A stretch of 64,000 nt of DNA from an uncultured Alphaproteobacteria bacterium (lineage in GTDB: Bacteria > Pseudomonadota > Alphaproteobacteria > HIMB59 > GCA-002718135): the NCBI GenBank assembly GCA_902570155.1, contig CACFXU010000001.1:1-64000 (forward strand), read 5' to 3'. This document shows, in pieces, positions 8,077 to 17,158 of this stretch. A program made the translations under genes and the position numbers. How positions within the stretch are numbered: the first letter of the stretch is position 1; every line of letters begins with the position of its first letter. The notes under the pieces were generated by a model. The model searched no databases. It had not been told where the DNA came from and saw nothing but the letters and a program-made list of their open reading frames with translations.

Positions 8077-9003
8077 ATGCTTTTAGAAAGAAATTTTTCA
8101 GATATTTTAAAACAACTTAAGTTTAAAAAAGGGAAAATTAAAGCAATACTTGATACAGACACCTACAATGAAATTGATGATCAATTTGCTTTAGTGCAAA
8201 TGTTGTTTTCAAAAGAAAAAATAGAAGTGCAAAGTATAAATGCTGCTCCTTTTTCAATGAATAATCGTTCAGATAATCCAAAGAAGGGAATGGAGCTTAG
8301 TTATGATGAAATCTATCGATTGTTAGAAAAAATAAATTTTAAAAAAAATAATTTTGTTTTTAAAGGCTCAACAAAATATGTAGGTTTTGAAAAAAAACCA
8401 ATTAATTCGCCTGCAGCGGATAATATCATTGAAAGTGCTTTAAAATGTTCTGAGGAAGATCCTCTATACGTATTGGCTATCGGCGCTATTTCAAATGTTG
8501 CATCTGCTTTGTTAAAAGAGCCAGAAATTATAAAAAAAATTGTTGTTGTTTGGTTAGGAGGTAACGCGCTTTATTGGCCACAAAATATGGAATTTAATCT
8601 AAAGCAAGATATTGGAGGTGCTCAAGTTTTATTTGATAGTGGCGTTTCTCTGGTTATGGTTCCTTGTAAGGGAGTAACTTCACATCTTATTTCAACAGTT
8701 CCAGAAATAGAAAAATACATAGAACCTCATGGTGAAATCGGTAAATTTCTTGCAATGCGATTTAAAGAGTACAATAGTATCCATAAAGGTTGGTCAAAAG
8801 AAATTTGGGATATGGCAGCTGTTGGTTATGTCTTAAACGAAGACTGGGCACCAACTAACACAATTCCATCTCCAATTCTTTTAGATGATATGAAATGGGC
8901 TTCAGATAAAAAAAGGCACCCAATTAAAATTGTCTATGAAATAAAAAGAGATCCTATTCTCAAAGATTTCATTCAAAAATTAGAAAATTTCAATAATAAA
9001 TAA
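8077..9003 (+). CDS. Inosine/uridine-preferring nucleoside hydrolase family protein
   Basis: This belongs to the nucleoside hydrolase superfamily, which cleaves the N-glycosidic bond of ribonucleosides for base salvage using a bound Ca2+. It has 308 residues. The metal-binding N-terminal motif is DTDTYNEIDDQFAL rather than the canonical DTDxGxDDA; the Asp pair is preserved but there is an insertion of two residues. Other family features include the stretch YVLAIGAISNVASAL and the late KEIWDMAAVGYVL, with the metal-ligand Asp in WDMAA. The altered first motif suggests a subfamily with different substrate preference. The gene is co-directional with DUF924 and is followed by tRNA-Arg. Confidence 0.85.
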   Translation: MLLERNFSDILKQLKFKKGKIKAILDTDTYNEIDDQFALVQMLFSKEKIEVQSINAAPFSMNNRSDNPKKGMELSYDEIYRLLEKINFKKNNFVFKGSTKYVGFEKKPINSPAADNIIESALKCSEEDPLYVLAIGAISNVASALLKEPEIIKKIVVVWLGGNALYWPQNMEFNLKQDIGGAQVLFDSGVSLVMVPCKGVTSHLISTVPEIEKYIEPHGEIGKFLAMRFKEYNSIHKGWSKEIWDMAAVGYVLNEDWAPTNTIPSPILLDDMKWASDKKRHPIKIVYEIKRDPILKDFIQKLENFNNK

Positions 9004-9014
9004 TTATAATTAAT

Positions 9015-9089
9015 GGTCTCGTGGTGAAATGGATATCACACGTGTCTTCGGAACATGGATTTGGGGTTCGAGTCCCTACGAGACCGCCA
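9015..9089 (+). tRNA. tRNA-Arg (anticodon UCG)
   Basis: The sequence folds as a complete cloverleaf. The acceptor stem is GGTCTCG with CGAGACC, the discriminator is G, and CCA is encoded. The anticodon stem CGTGT/ACATG encloses loop CTTCGGA, giving anticodon TCG. The T arm is TGGGG-TTCGAGT-CCCTA. It decodes CGN arginine codons, mainly CGA. It lies between the nucleoside hydrolase gene and the convergent asd stop, with one base between the CCA end and the asd stop codon. Confidence 0.97.
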
Positions 9090-9090
9090 A

Positions 9091-10134
9091 TTAAATATTT
9101 ATTTTTTCTGAATACTTTGAAATTATTAACTCAGCAATTTGAACAGCATTAAGGGCTGCTCCTTTGCGCAAATTATCCGAAACCACCCATAAATTCAAAC
9201 CATTGTCTATTGATTGATCATTTCTAATTCTACTAATATAAACTTTATCCTCTCCTGCAATTTCAACAGGAGTCACATAACCTTCATCTTTTCGATGATC
9301 AATTACTGAAATACCTTCAGAGTTAGATAATATTTCGTTTGCTTCTTTTTCATCTAATGGTGAGTCAAACTCTATATTTACAGCTTCTGAATGGCCAATA
9401 AATACAGCTGTTCTAACACAAGTTGCTGAAACATTAATTCCCTCGTCTAGAATTTTTTTTGTTTCATCAATCATTTTTTGCTCTTCTTCAGTATTACCAT
9501 TTTCTAAAAAAGCCCCAATGTGTGGAATGGCATTAAACGCAATTTGTTTTGTGAACTTTTCTTTTTTTAATTCTTGGTTTGCATAAACATTTTGAGTCTG
9601 ATTAAATAATTCATCCATACCTGTTTTACCTGCTCCAGAAACAGCTTGATATGTTGATACAACAACTCTGTTTATAATTGCTTTTTCATGAAGTGGTTTT
9701 AATGCAACAACCATTTGTATAGTTGAACAGTTAGGGTTTGAAATAATATTAGTTCTGTTTTCATCATCAAAAAATTCATCAAGTACATTAGCGTTTACTT
9801 CAGGAACGATTAAAGGAATATTTTGTTGCATTCGAAAATGAGAGGTATTGTCTATAACAATACATCCTTTTTTAGCTGCTTTTGGTGCATATTCTGCAGA
9901 AATTTTACCGCCAGGTGAAAATAAACCAATGTGAGCTTTTGAAAAATCAAATTCTGATAAATCTTCTACAACAATTTCTTTATCTTTAAACTCTACTTTT
10001 TTGCCTTTTGATTTTGATGATGCAAGTAAATATAAATTGTCTATTGGTAAATCCCTTTGCTCTAATATTTGAACTATTTCTGTTCCTACCGCACCTGTTG
10101 CTCCTGCTACTGCTATGTTGTATTTTTGAGTCAT
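9091..10134 (-). CDS. asd: Aspartate-semialdehyde dehydrogenase
   Basis: This enzyme reduces aspartyl-4-phosphate to aspartate semialdehyde with NADPH, the branch to lysine/diaminopimelate, threonine and methionine. It has 347 residues. The N-terminal NADP fold is VAGATGAVGTEIVQIL. The catalytic Cys lies in ISNPNCSTIQMV, and the substrate-binding QAVSGAGKTGMDEL and IPHIGAF motifs follow. The catalytic His lies in the FIGHSEAVN region. It is the last gene of the run ffh-rpsP-rimM-trmD-rplS-leuC-leuD-leuB-asd, and its start abuts the leuB stop. The stop codon sits next to the convergent tRNA-Arg. Confidence 0.97.
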   Translation of the reverse strand: MTQKYNIAVAGATGAVGTEIVQILEQRDLPIDNLYLLASSKSKGKKVEFKDKEIVVEDLSEFDFSKAHIGLFSPGGKISAEYAPKAAKKGCIVIDNTSHFRMQQNIPLIVPEVNANVLDEFFDDENRTNIISNPNCSTIQMVVALKPLHEKAIINRVVVSTYQAVSGAGKTGMDELFNQTQNVYANQELKKEKFTKQIAFNAIPHIGAFLENGNTEEEQKMIDETKKILDEGINVSATCVRTAVFIGHSEAVNIEFDSPLDEKEANEILSNSEGISVIDHRKDEGYVTPVEIAGEDKVYISRIRNDQSIDNGLNLWVVSDNLRKGAALNAVQIAELIISKYSEKINI

Positions 10135-11247
10135 TTAATTTCCAGATAGAATTTTTAATTCTTCAATAACAGCATTGCCCATTTCTTGAGTTGAGATAAT
10201 TTTTTCTGCTCCATCTTTTATATCAGCTGTTCTTAAACCTTTTAGTAATACATTCTGTACAGCTTTCTCAATCATTTGACTATCTTCTTGCATATCAAAA
10301 CTATATTTCAACATCATAGCAAAGCTCATGATCATTGCTAAAGGATTTGCTTTAGATTGACCAGCTATATCTGGTGCACTACCATGAACGGGCTCATACA
10401 TTGCTGCTCTAGTTCCATTTTCTTTAACTGGTCCAAGAGCTGCTGAAGGAAGCATTCCTAAAGATCCTGTTAGCATAGCTGCAGTATCACTTAAAAGATC
10501 GCCAAATAAATTATCTGTGAGTATAACATCAAATTGTTTTGGGTAACGAACTAACTGCATTGCACAATTATCTGCAAGCATGTGTTCTAAATTAATATCA
10601 GAATATTCCCTTTTATGTAAATCTGTTACGGTTTGTTTCCAAAATAAACCTGTTTCCATTACATTTGATTTTTCTACTGATGTAACTTTATTATTACGCA
10701 ACTTTGCTAAATCAAATGCCACTCTTGAAACTCTATTAACTTCAGATGTGGTATACAGTTGAGTATCAACTGCCTTACTTTCAGTCCCACTAATTTTTGA
10801 TATACCTCTTGGTTGTCCAAAATATACACCACTTGTTAACTCTCTTATTATCAAAATATCTAATCCTTTAACAAGATCAGATTTTAAAGATGATGAATCT
10901 GAAAGAGCATCTAAAACAACTGCTGGTCTTAAATTAGCAAAAAGATCAAGGTCTTTTCTTAATCTTAATAAGGCTGCTTCAGGTCTTTTATCTCTATCTA
11001 CGTTATCCCATTTAGCGCCTCCTACCGCACCAAATAATACTGCATCACAATCCATAGCTACTTGCATTGTTTCATCACTTATAGAATTACCTTCTTTATC
11101 GTATGCCGTACCACCAACTAATCTTTCAGAAATATCAAAAGATAAAGATTTAGTTTTTTCCATCCAATCAATGATTTTTAATACCTCAGCCATAACTTCA
11201 TTGCCAATTCCATCACCAGGTAAAATTAAAATTTTTTTATTACTCAT
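10135..11247 (-). CDS. leuB: 3-isopropylmalate dehydrogenase
   Basis: This enzyme oxidatively decarboxylates 3-isopropylmalate to 2-oxoisocaproate with NAD+, the third step of leucine biosynthesis. It has 370 residues. The N-terminal [14 protein letters not shown], the substrate-binding arginines in [15 protein letters not shown], the Tyr region [11 protein letters not shown] and the Mg2+-site motif [24 protein letters not shown] are all present. The NAD-selecting C-terminal [14 protein letters not shown] is also clear. It lies six bases after leuD and abuts asd. Confidence 0.97.
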   Translation of the reverse strand: MSNKKILILPGDGIGNEVMAEVLKIIDWMEKTKSLSFDISERLVGGTAYDKEGNSISDETMQVAMDCDAVLFGAVGGAKWDNVDRDKRPEAALLRLRKDLDLFANLRPAVVLDALSDSSSLKSDLVKGLDILIIRELTSGVYFGQPRGISKISGTESKAVDTQLYTTSEVNRVSRVAFDLAKLRNNKVTSVEKSNVMETGLFWKQTVTDLHKREYSDINLEHMLADNCAMQLVRYPKQFDVILTDNLFGDLLSDTAAMLTGSLGMLPSAALGPVKENGTRAAMYEPVHGSAPDIAGQSKANPLAMIMSFAMMLKYSFDMQEDSQMIEKAVQNVLLKGLRTADIKDGAEKIISTQEMGNAVIEELKILSGN

Positions 11248-11253
11248 TTTTGA

Positions 11254-11856
11254 CTACACTATCCAAGGTTGGATACTGTGTATTTTTTCTTCGTGAACAT
11301 CAATTTTTTTATTTTTTTGGAGCGTCAAACCAATATCATCCAAACCCTCTAGCAAACATTTTTTTCGAAATGCATCAATTTCAAATTCTATTGTTTTATC
11401 ATTTTGATAAGTGATTTTTTGATTTTCTAAATCAACTGAAACATCATTTTTATTTTCTGCTTCGTTCATTAATATATCTACCTTTTGTTGATCTAACTTA
11501 ATTGGCAGTATTCCATTTTTAAAACAATTATTATAGAAAATATCTGCGAAGCTTGGTGCAATTATTGACTTAAAACCAAAATCTAAAAGTGACCATGGTG
11601 CATGCTCTCTACTTGATCCACAACCAAAATTTGCCCCAGCAATTAAAATTTTTGAAGTTTTATAAGGGTCCCAGTTAAGAACAAAATCATTCTTTATGTT
11701 ACCTTGAATATCGTATCTTAATTCATGAAATAAGTTTTTTCCTAAACCAGATCTCTTTATTGTTTTCAAAAATTGTTTTGGAATAATCATATCGGTATCG
11801 ACATTAATCATTGGTAATGGTGCAGGGATACCAATTATTGTTTTAAATGATTCCAT
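11254..11856 (-). CDS. leuD: 3-isopropylmalate dehydratase small subunit
   Basis: This is the small (swivel-domain) subunit of isopropylmalate isomerase. It pairs with LeuC to convert 2- to 3-isopropylmalate via isopropylmaleate. It has 200 residues, the usual length. The family signatures [14 protein letters not shown] and [16 protein letters not shown] (substrate-recognition loop) are intact. So is [16 protein letters not shown]. The stop of leuC and the start of leuD are adjacent, consistent with equimolar expression of the heterodimer. Confidence 0.97.
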   Translation of the reverse strand: MESFKTIIGIPAPLPMINVDTDMIIPKQFLKTIKRSGLGKNLFHELRYDIQGNIKNDFVLNWDPYKTSKILIAGANFGCGSSREHAPWSLLDFGFKSIIAPSFADIFYNNCFKNGILPIKLDQQKVDILMNEAENKNDVSVDLENQKITYQNDKTIEFEIDAFRKKCLLEGLDDIGLTLQKNKKIDVHEEKIHSIQPWIV

Positions 11857-13260
11857 TTATAAATCCTCTGCTGTTGCAAAAGAACCTTTGATTGCAGAAG
11901 CAGCAGCTATTGCAGGACTAACAAGATGTGTCCTACCTTCTCTACCTTGTCTACCTTCAAAATTTCTATTTGATGTTGATGCACATCTTTCTTGCGGTTT
12001 TAATTGATCTGGATTCATAGCTAAACACATGGAGCAACCTGGCTCTCTCCAATCAAATCCTGCTTCAATAAAAATTTTATCTAAACCTTCTTCTTCAGCT
12101 TGTTTTTTAACTAGACCTGAACCAGGAACGATCATTGAGTCTACAGAAACTTTTTTGCCCTCTACAACTTTGGCAACTTCTCTTAAATCCTCAATTCTTC
12201 CATTAGTGCAAGAGCCAATAAATACTTTATCAATTTTAATTTTTTGTATTTCTTGTTTAGGTTCTAACCCCATATATTCAAGAGAACGTTCCATAGCCCT
12301 CTTTCTATTTGGATTACTCTCTTCTTGAGGATTTGGTACTATACCATTTATAGCAACAACGTCTTGTGGGCTTGTGCCCCAAGTAATTTGTGGTGAAATA
12401 TCTTCAGCATTAATTAGAATTTCTTCATCATATTTTGCACCCTCATCAGAAGGAAGAGATTGCCAAAATTCTACCGCTTTATTCCAATTATCTCCTGATG
12501 GAGCGTACGGTCTACCTTTAATATATTCAAAAGTTTTTTCATCAGGAGCGATTAAACCAGCTCTAGCACCTGCTTCAATACTCATATTGCAGATTGTCAT
12601 TCTTCCTTCCATAGAAAGAGAGGAAATTGCATTACCAGCATATTCAATAACATAACCAGTTCCACCAGCCGTTCCTATTTTTCCTATTATATGAAGAATA
12701 ATATCTTTTGCTGTAACACCTAAGTTTAAATTACCCTCAACAGAAATTCGCATGTTCTTTGCAGGTTTTTGAATTAAGGTCTGAGTAGCTAATACATGCT
12801 CAACTTCACTTGTACCGATACCAAAAGCTAATGCGCCAAATGCTCCGTGTGTTGCTGTATGACTATCACCACAAACTATTGTCATACCTGGTTGAGTAAT
12901 GCCTTGTTCTGGTCCAACTATATGAACTATACCTTGTCTGCTATCTAATAATGGAAAAAGTGTAACATCAAAATCTTTGCAATTTTTTTCTAGTGTTTCA
13001 ACTTGAATTCTACTTTCTTTATTTTCTATACCTTTAGATCTATCTGAGGTTGGAACATTGTGATCAGCTACAGCAAAAGTACTTTCGGGTCTTCTAACTT
13101 TACGATTATTATTTCTTAAACCTTCAAATGCTTGGGGGCTCGTAACTTCATGAACAAGGTGTCTATCAATATATATAAGACAAGTTCCATCTTCTTGCCT
13201 ATCAACAAGATGATGTTCCCAAATTTTATCAAAAAGAGTTTTAGGATTATTTATTGTCAT
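11857..13260 (-). CDS. leuC: 3-isopropylmalate dehydratase large subunit
   Basis: This is the large, [4Fe-4S]-containing subunit of isopropylmalate isomerase in leucine synthesis. It has 467 residues. [15 protein letters not shown], the substrate motif [20 protein letters not shown] and Fe-S ligand Cys residues in [12 protein letters not shown] and [11 protein letters not shown] are visible. The C-terminal [18 protein letters not shown] completes the family pattern. Its ATG lies 14 bases inside the end of rplS in another frame, so leucine biosynthesis is directly coupled to the ribosomal protein operon. Confidence 0.97.
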   Translation of the reverse strand: MTINNPKTLFDKIWEHHLVDRQEDGTCLIYIDRHLVHEVTSPQAFEGLRNNNRKVRRPESTFAVADHNVPTSDRSKGIENKESRIQVETLEKNCKDFDVTLFPLLDSRQGIVHIVGPEQGITQPGMTIVCGDSHTATHGAFGALAFGIGTSEVEHVLATQTLIQKPAKNMRISVEGNLNLGVTAKDIILHIIGKIGTAGGTGYVIEYAGNAISSLSMEGRMTICNMSIEAGARAGLIAPDEKTFEYIKGRPYAPSGDNWNKAVEFWQSLPSDEGAKYDEEILINAEDISPQITWGTSPQDVVAINGIVPNPQEESNPNRKRAMERSLEYMGLEPKQEIQKIKIDKVFIGSCTNGRIEDLREVAKVVEGKKVSVDSMIVPGSGLVKKQAEEEGLDKIFIEAGFDWREPGCSMCLAMNPDQLKPQERCASTSNRNFEGRQGREGRTHLVSPAIAAASAIKGSFATAEDL

Positions 13261-13852
13261 CCGATTTATTTTCGGCTGCTTTTTCCTCTTCTTTACTAGA
13301 TTCCTCTGCAGCTTCTGCTTTAGATTCTTCTGCTGGTTTGGCTTCTGCTTCTTCTGCTTTTGTCTCTGCTTGTTTTGCTTCTACCTCTTCAGCTTTTGGT
13401 TCCTCTGCAGCATTTGTACCTGTATCTACAGTTTTTGTTTCTTCTACCGGAGGAGCTTCCTCTATATATTCATATTGATCAGCTTCATCGCCCCTATCTT
13501 TATCTGCGATCCTAGCTTTCTTTCCAGATAATTCTCTTAAATAATATAGCTTAGCTCTTCTTACATCGCCTTTTCTAACAACTTCAATTTTTTCTACTAA
13601 TGGACTGAATAAAGGGAATACTCTTTCAACACCCTCTCCATGAGATATTTTTCTCACAGTAAAGTTAGAGTTTACTGAATTATTTTTTCTTGCAATACAA
13701 ATACCTTCAAATGCTTGAAGTCTCGACTTACTTCCCTCTGTAATTCTTACAGTAACTTTTAGAGTATCACCTGGACGAAAAGCAGGAACTCTTTTTTTTG
13801 AAGTTAACTTTTCAATCTGTTGTTTTTCAAATGTCTCTAATAAATTACTCAT
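13247..13852 (-). CDS. rplS: Ribosomal protein bL19 with long acidic C-terminal tail
   Basis: This is a 50S protein at the subunit interface (bridge B8). Residues 1 to about 120 match bL19: [45 protein letters not shown] and [17 protein letters not shown]. Typical bL19 is 115-130 residues; this one has 201. The extra 80 residues (genomic 13247 to about 13492) are an Ala/Glu/Lys-rich, net acidic, low-complexity tail with blocks such as [15 protein letters not shown] and [11 protein letters not shown]. Very similar blocks occur in the S16 protein of the same operon. The gene end overlaps leuC by 14 bases. The tail is probably disordered or helical and solvent-exposed. Confidence 0.96.
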   Translation of the reverse strand: MSNLLETFEKQQIEKLTSKKRVPAFRPGDTLKVTVRITEGSKSRLQAFEGICIARKNNSVNSNFTVRKISHGEGVERVFPLFSPLVEKIEVVRKGDVRRAKLYYLRELSGKKARIADKDRGDEADQYEYIEEAPPVEETKTVDTGTNAAEEPKAEEVEAKQAETKAEEAEAKPAEESKAEAAEESSKEEEKAAENKSDDNK

Positions 13853-13853
13853 T

Positions 13854-14552
13854 TTATATTTCCTTTTTATAAAGATCTGGTCTTAATTCTTTAGTTTTTT
13901 CAACCGATTTTTCTTTTCTCCATTTATCAATTTTTTCATGATGACCTGATGTTAAAACATCTGGAACTTCATGTTTATTTCCCTGAATATCTTCCCAGGT
14001 TTGTGGTCTGGTATAATGAGGATATTCAAGCAGATTATTAGAAAAAGATTCTTCTAATAAACTTTGTGGCTGCCCTAATACTCCAGGAATGAGACGAATA
14101 CAACCTTCAACTAACACCTGGGCAGCAATCTCACCACCAGAAAGGACGTAATCACCGATACTTATTTCCTGAAAATTAAGAATTTCTATAGCTCTCTGGT
14201 CAACCCCTTCAAATCTACCGCATAAAATAAGCATTTCATCATGTTTTGATAGATTATTAAGTTTGGCTTGAGATAATTTCTGACCTGACGGTGTCAGGAA
14301 AATTTTGCAGTAATTATCGGTTTTGAAAGTGATTGAATTTAATGCTTTTTCAATCACATCTGGACGAATAACCATTCCAGGGCCTCCCCCAAAAGGTTCA
14401 TCATCAACACTTCCTCTTTTGTCAATTCCAAAATTATGTAGATTGACTATCTCGAGAGAAAATTTTTTATTGTTTAATGCATTTCCGATTACAGAATATC
14501 CTAGTGAACCAGGGAACATCTCAGGATAACAAGTTAAAATTACTACTCTCAT
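13854..14552 (-). CDS. trmD: tRNA (guanine-N1)-methyltransferase TrmD
   Basis: This SPOUT-class, knotted methyltransferase makes m1G37 in tRNAs to prevent +1 frameshifting, using S-adenosylmethionine. About 232 residues. Family motifs are [38 protein letters not shown] and the SAM-site knot [18 protein letters not shown], followed by [20 protein letters not shown] chose ATG at 14552, giving [10 protein letters not shown], over an upstream TTG at 14561: it matches the usual family N-terminus and lies just after the rimM stop. It sits between rimM and rplS, the conserved order. Confidence 0.96.
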   Translation of the reverse strand: MRVVILTCYPEMFPGSLGYSVIGNALNNKKFSLEIVNLHNFGIDKRGSVDDEPFGGGPGMVIRPDVIEKALNSITFKTDNYCKIFLTPSGQKLSQAKLNNLSKHDEMLILCGRFEGVDQRAIEILNFQEISIGDYVLSGGEIAAQVLVEGCIRLIPGVLGQPQSLLEESFSNNLLEYPHYTRPQTWEDIQGNKHEVPDVLTSGHHEKIDKWRKEKSVEKTKELRPDLYKKEI

Positions 14553-14553
14553 T

Positions 14554-15060
14554 TTAATCAAGAATACCAGGTATTGGATCAGCTATAATTTCTTTTTTAT
14601 TAATATTAATTGATAAAATATTTGTTTTATCAAAAGGTATAAGAATAAGTTTGGTATTATATTTGACTTCTAATAAATCACCTGCCCCAAAATTTTGAAC
14701 ACTTAAAACTTTTCCAATACTAGTATTGTCTTTCAAAAAAATCATGCATTCGATTAGATCGTTTATGTAAAACTCATTATCTTTTGTTTTTGGAAAAAAT
14801 TTCTTATTTGAAAAAATTTTTTGACCTTTAAGCTCTAAAACATCTTCTCTAGAAAAGTATTTTTCAACTTGAACAACACACTTATTATTTTTAAATAAAA
14901 TATTTTTAAAATTCCAAGCAACTGAACCATCAAAATTATAATAGTTTTTTAAATTTTTAAAAACTTCAAAAGAGGTAGTCATCATATTAACTTTTATTTC
15001 ACCTTTTAATCCTAAAGGAGATCCAAACTGACCAACAAGAACAATATCTTTATTACTCAA
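14554..15060 (-). CDS. rimM: Ribosome maturation factor RimM
   Basis: This assists late assembly of the 30S head and binds ribosomal protein uS19. It has 168 residues, the usual size. The N-terminal beta-barrel signature VLVGQFGSPLGLKGEIKVN is clear. The PRC-barrel half contains EFYINDLIECMIF, then SVQNFGAGDLLEV and LIPFDKTNILSI, and it ends EIIADPIPGILD. The sequence is lysine- and asparagine-rich relative to most homologues, as expected at this base composition. It lies between rpsP and trmD. Confidence 0.95.
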   Translation of the reverse strand: MSNKDIVLVGQFGSPLGLKGEIKVNMMTTSFEVFKNLKNYYNFDGSVAWNFKNILFKNNKCVVQVEKYFSREDVLELKGQKIFSNKKFFPKTKDNEFYINDLIECMIFLKDNTSIGKVLSVQNFGAGDLLEVKYNTKLILIPFDKTNILSININKKEIIADPIPGILD

Positions 15061-15074
15061 AGCAAATATTGATT

Positions 15075-15584
15075 TTATTCTTTTTTAGATTCTGCTTCTG
15101 CTTTTGGTTCTTCAGCAGGTTGTGCATCTTCAGCTGGCTTAGCTTCAGCTTCTTCTGCTTTTGGTTCTTCAGCAGGTTGTGCATCTTCAGCTGGCTTAGC
15201 TTCAGCTTCTTCTGCTTTTGGTTCTTCCGCTGCGGCTTTCGCAGTTTCTTCTTTTTCTTTAGCAGCTGCTAAACGTTCCTGTGCTTTTTTCTTAGGTAGA
15301 TGTTTTTTTGTTTTTTCAGTAATAACTGGTTTTTCCATCACACCAAGATTACTAAGAAAAATAGAAATTCTATCTGATGGTTTTGCTCCTTTTGCAATCC
15401 ATTCCTTAGCCTTGTCTAAATCCATTTTAACTCTATCAGTGCTATCCTTTGGAAGCATTGGGTTATAAGTTCCAATTTGATCTATAAATTTTCCATCTCT
15501 AGCTCTTCTAGAATCAGCAACTACTATTCTATAAAATGGTCTTTTCTTTGCGCCACCTCTTGATAATCTTATTCTTACTGGCAT
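15075..15584 (-). CDS. rpsP: Ribosomal protein bS16 with repeat-bearing C-terminal tail
   Basis: This is a 30S protein needed for small-subunit assembly. Residues 1 to about 85 are canonical: MPVRIRLSRGGAKKRPFYRI, VVADSRRARDGKFIDQIGTYNP, then WIAKGAKPSD. Typical bS16 has 80-100 residues; here 169. After a basic linker (TKKHLPKKKAQERLAAAKEK) comes an acidic Ala/Glu/Pro tail. It contains two perfect 19-residue copies of [19 protein letters not shown] (residues 119-137 and 138-156) and the start of a third (157-163). The same peptide style ends bL19 three genes downstream. First ribosomal gene after ffh; RimM follows. Confidence 0.97.
   Translation of the reverse strand: MPVRIRLSRGGAKKRPFYRIVVADSRRARDGKFIDQIGTYNPMLPKDSTDRVKMDLDKAKEWIAKGAKPSDRISIFLSNLGVMEKPVITEKTKKHLPKKKAQERLAAAKEKEETAKAAAEEPKAEEAEAKPAEDAQPAEEPKAEEAEAKPAEDAQPAEEPKAEAESKKE
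15096..15230 (-). repeat. 57-bp tandem repeat encoding the bS16 tail
   Basis: Two consecutive 57-base units, at 15174-15230 and 15117-15173, appear identical at the nucleotide level. They are followed by about 20 bases of a third at 15096-15116. Each unit encodes one 19-residue block. Since 57 is divisible by three, copy-number change keeps the frame. The near-perfect DNA identity, in a genome otherwise rich in synonymous variation, points to a recent duplication or ongoing homogenisation. Confidence 0.9.
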
Positions 15585-15596
15585 TTTATTTCCTTT

Positions 15597-16961
15597 CTAA
15601 TTTATGTTTGGAGGAAGATTTCCTTGTAATTTTTGCATTAAATCACTGGGAATTCCTCCTTTGCCCATTGATTTCATTCTCTTCATCATTTTTTGTGATT
15701 GGAGAAACTGTTTTAATAACCTGTTAACGTCTTGAACTTTTGTTCCAGATCCTTTTGAAATTCTAATTTTACGTGAAGCCTTTATAATATCTGGATCAGC
15801 CCTTTCTTTTTTTGTCATTGAATTGATTATAGCTATTTGTTTATCAATAATTGAATTAGAAATTTTATTTTCTGCCATTAACTTCTGTGCCTTTGAAACA
15901 CCTGGCATCATAGAAAGTAAACCGGAGACTCCACCCATTTTACCCATTTGCTTTAATTGATTGGCAAAATCTTCAAGATCAAATTTTCCTTTAGCGATCT
16001 TTTTTGCCATATCTTCCATTTCTTTTTTATCAATATTTTCAGCAGCCTTTTCGACAAGAGATACAATATCTCCCATACCTAAAATTCTTTGTGCAATTCT
16101 TTCAGGATGGAAAGGTTCAAAATTTTCTACTTTTTCACCTAGTCCTATAAATTTAATAGGAGAGTTTGTTATAGATTTAATTGATAGTGCTGCACCACCT
16201 CTACTATCACCATCTATTCGAGTTAAAATTGATCCAGTAATATTTATTGCATCACTAAAACTTTTAGCTACATTTGCAGCATCTTGTCCTGTTAGAGCGT
16301 CTGCTACTAATAATGTTTCGTCAGGTTTAAACTTATTTTCAATTTCTATTAATTCACTCATTAACTTTTTATCTACAACTTGTCGTCCAGCGGTATCTAA
16401 AATAAGAATATCAAATAAATTTTTTTGAGCATAGTCTATGGAATCATCAACAATCTTACTGGCTGATGATAAATTGTGATTAAAGAAATCTGAGCCAGTT
16501 TCTTCAGCTAATACTTTTAATTGTTCTTGTGCTGCTGGTCGATAAATGTCTGCTGATGCTAGTAAAATTTTTTTCTTTGAAGACTTCTTTAAAAAATAGG
16601 AAAGTTTGGCAATTGAAGTTGTTTTCCCAGATCCCTGTAATCCACAAAACAATATTTTAGTTAATTGAGAAGAAGATAAATTAAGAGATTTATTTTCTGA
16701 TCCAAGAATTTTTACAAGCTCATCTTGCACAAGCTTTATGATCATTTGATCTGGCTTAACAGATTTGAGAATTTCTTTTCCTAAAATGTTTGACTTGATA
16801 GAATTTATAAATTCTTTTACTACAACTAAGGAAACATCTGCCTCTAACAGAGCAATTCTGATTTCACGTAATGTAACTTCAAGATCTGTTTCTGATATAA
16901 CAGCCTTACCCCGAATACTTTGAACAATTTTTTCAAATTTTGTGTTCAGTGTATCAAACAT
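15597..16961 (-). CDS. ffh: Signal recognition particle protein Ffh
   Basis: This GTPase binds signal sequences as they leave the ribosome and delivers ribosomes to FtsY at the membrane. It has 454 residues from the ATG at 16961 (MFDTLNTKFEKIVQSIRGK, the family N-terminus). An ATG-less extension to 17021 is open but unlikely. The order is N domain, then G domain with CGLQGSGKTTSIAKL, DIYRPAAQEQL, LDTAGR and TRIDGDSRGGAALS. The methionine-rich M domain ends with SGLLSMMPGVSKAQ, RIRISKGSGTKVQDVN and RMKSMGKGG. A GGAG ribosome binding site lies six bases before the start, and a hairpin precedes it. It heads the rpsP-asd run. Confidence 0.97.
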   Translation of the reverse strand: MFDTLNTKFEKIVQSIRGKAVISETDLEVTLREIRIALLEADVSLVVVKEFINSIKSNILGKEILKSVKPDQMIIKLVQDELVKILGSENKSLNLSSSQLTKILFCGLQGSGKTTSIAKLSYFLKKSSKKKILLASADIYRPAAQEQLKVLAEETGSDFFNHNLSSASKIVDDSIDYAQKNLFDILILDTAGRQVVDKKLMSELIEIENKFKPDETLLVADALTGQDAANVAKSFSDAINITGSILTRIDGDSRGGAALSIKSITNSPIKFIGLGEKVENFEPFHPERIAQRILGMGDIVSLVEKAAENIDKKEMEDMAKKIAKGKFDLEDFANQLKQMGKMGGVSGLLSMMPGVSKAQKLMAENKISNSIIDKQIAIINSMTKKERADPDIIKASRKIRISKGSGTKVQDVNRLLKQFLQSQKMMKRMKSMGKGGIPSDLMQKLQGNLPPNIN

Positions 16962-16981
16962 AAATCTCCAATAGCTGTTTA

Positions 16982-17012
16982 ACTCCAGGGCACGAAACTC
17001 GTGGGCTAGAGT
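16982..17012 (-). promoter_or_regulatory. Symmetric hairpin in the ffh leader
   Basis: A 31-base perfect imperfect-palindrome: ACTC / AG / CACGA on one arm pairs with TCGTG / CT / GAGT on the other. The arms are separated by a 1x1 mismatch, a symmetric 2x2 internal loop and a three-base apical loop. It ends about 20 bases upstream of the ffh start, whose GGAG ribosome binding site lies between. It is too GC-rich to be typical of this intergenic sequence. It lacks a T-run, so it is not an intrinsic terminator. A leader or protein-binding role is inference. Confidence 0.45.
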
Positions 17013-17158
17013 ACCTATCACAATTGTAACAAGCTCAATTCGTTTACAAATATAGGATTTATTGGTGACCCTCTATTAGCTGAATAATTGAAAGTCAAGT
17101 ATTCTTAATTTTCCCATATTTACTGAGATTTATCGATAAATTAGGTTATAAAACAAAT

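Noticed and set aside
13254-13478. Plus-strand Ser/Ala-rich frame opposite the rplS tail
   Set aside because: Antisense shadow of the Ala/Glu tail of L19; no start signals.
15096-15230. Regular repeats that might look like a CRISPR array
   Set aside because: The units are directly adjacent without unique spacers and lie in frame inside rpsP.
15069-15272. Plus-strand frame with repeated Cys/Phe/Trp opposite the rpsP tail
   Set aside because: Shadow of the 57-bp repeat in rpsP; the composition is an artefact of antisense reading.
16982-17012. ffh leader hairpin as the SRP (4.5S) RNA gene
   Set aside because: Far too short, and the conserved GGAA tetraloop and AGCAG-type asymmetric loop are absent.
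16962-17021. Twenty-residue N-terminal extension of Ffh
   Set aside because: The ATG at 16961 gives the conserved family N-terminus and has a GGAG site; the extension would run through the leader hairpin.
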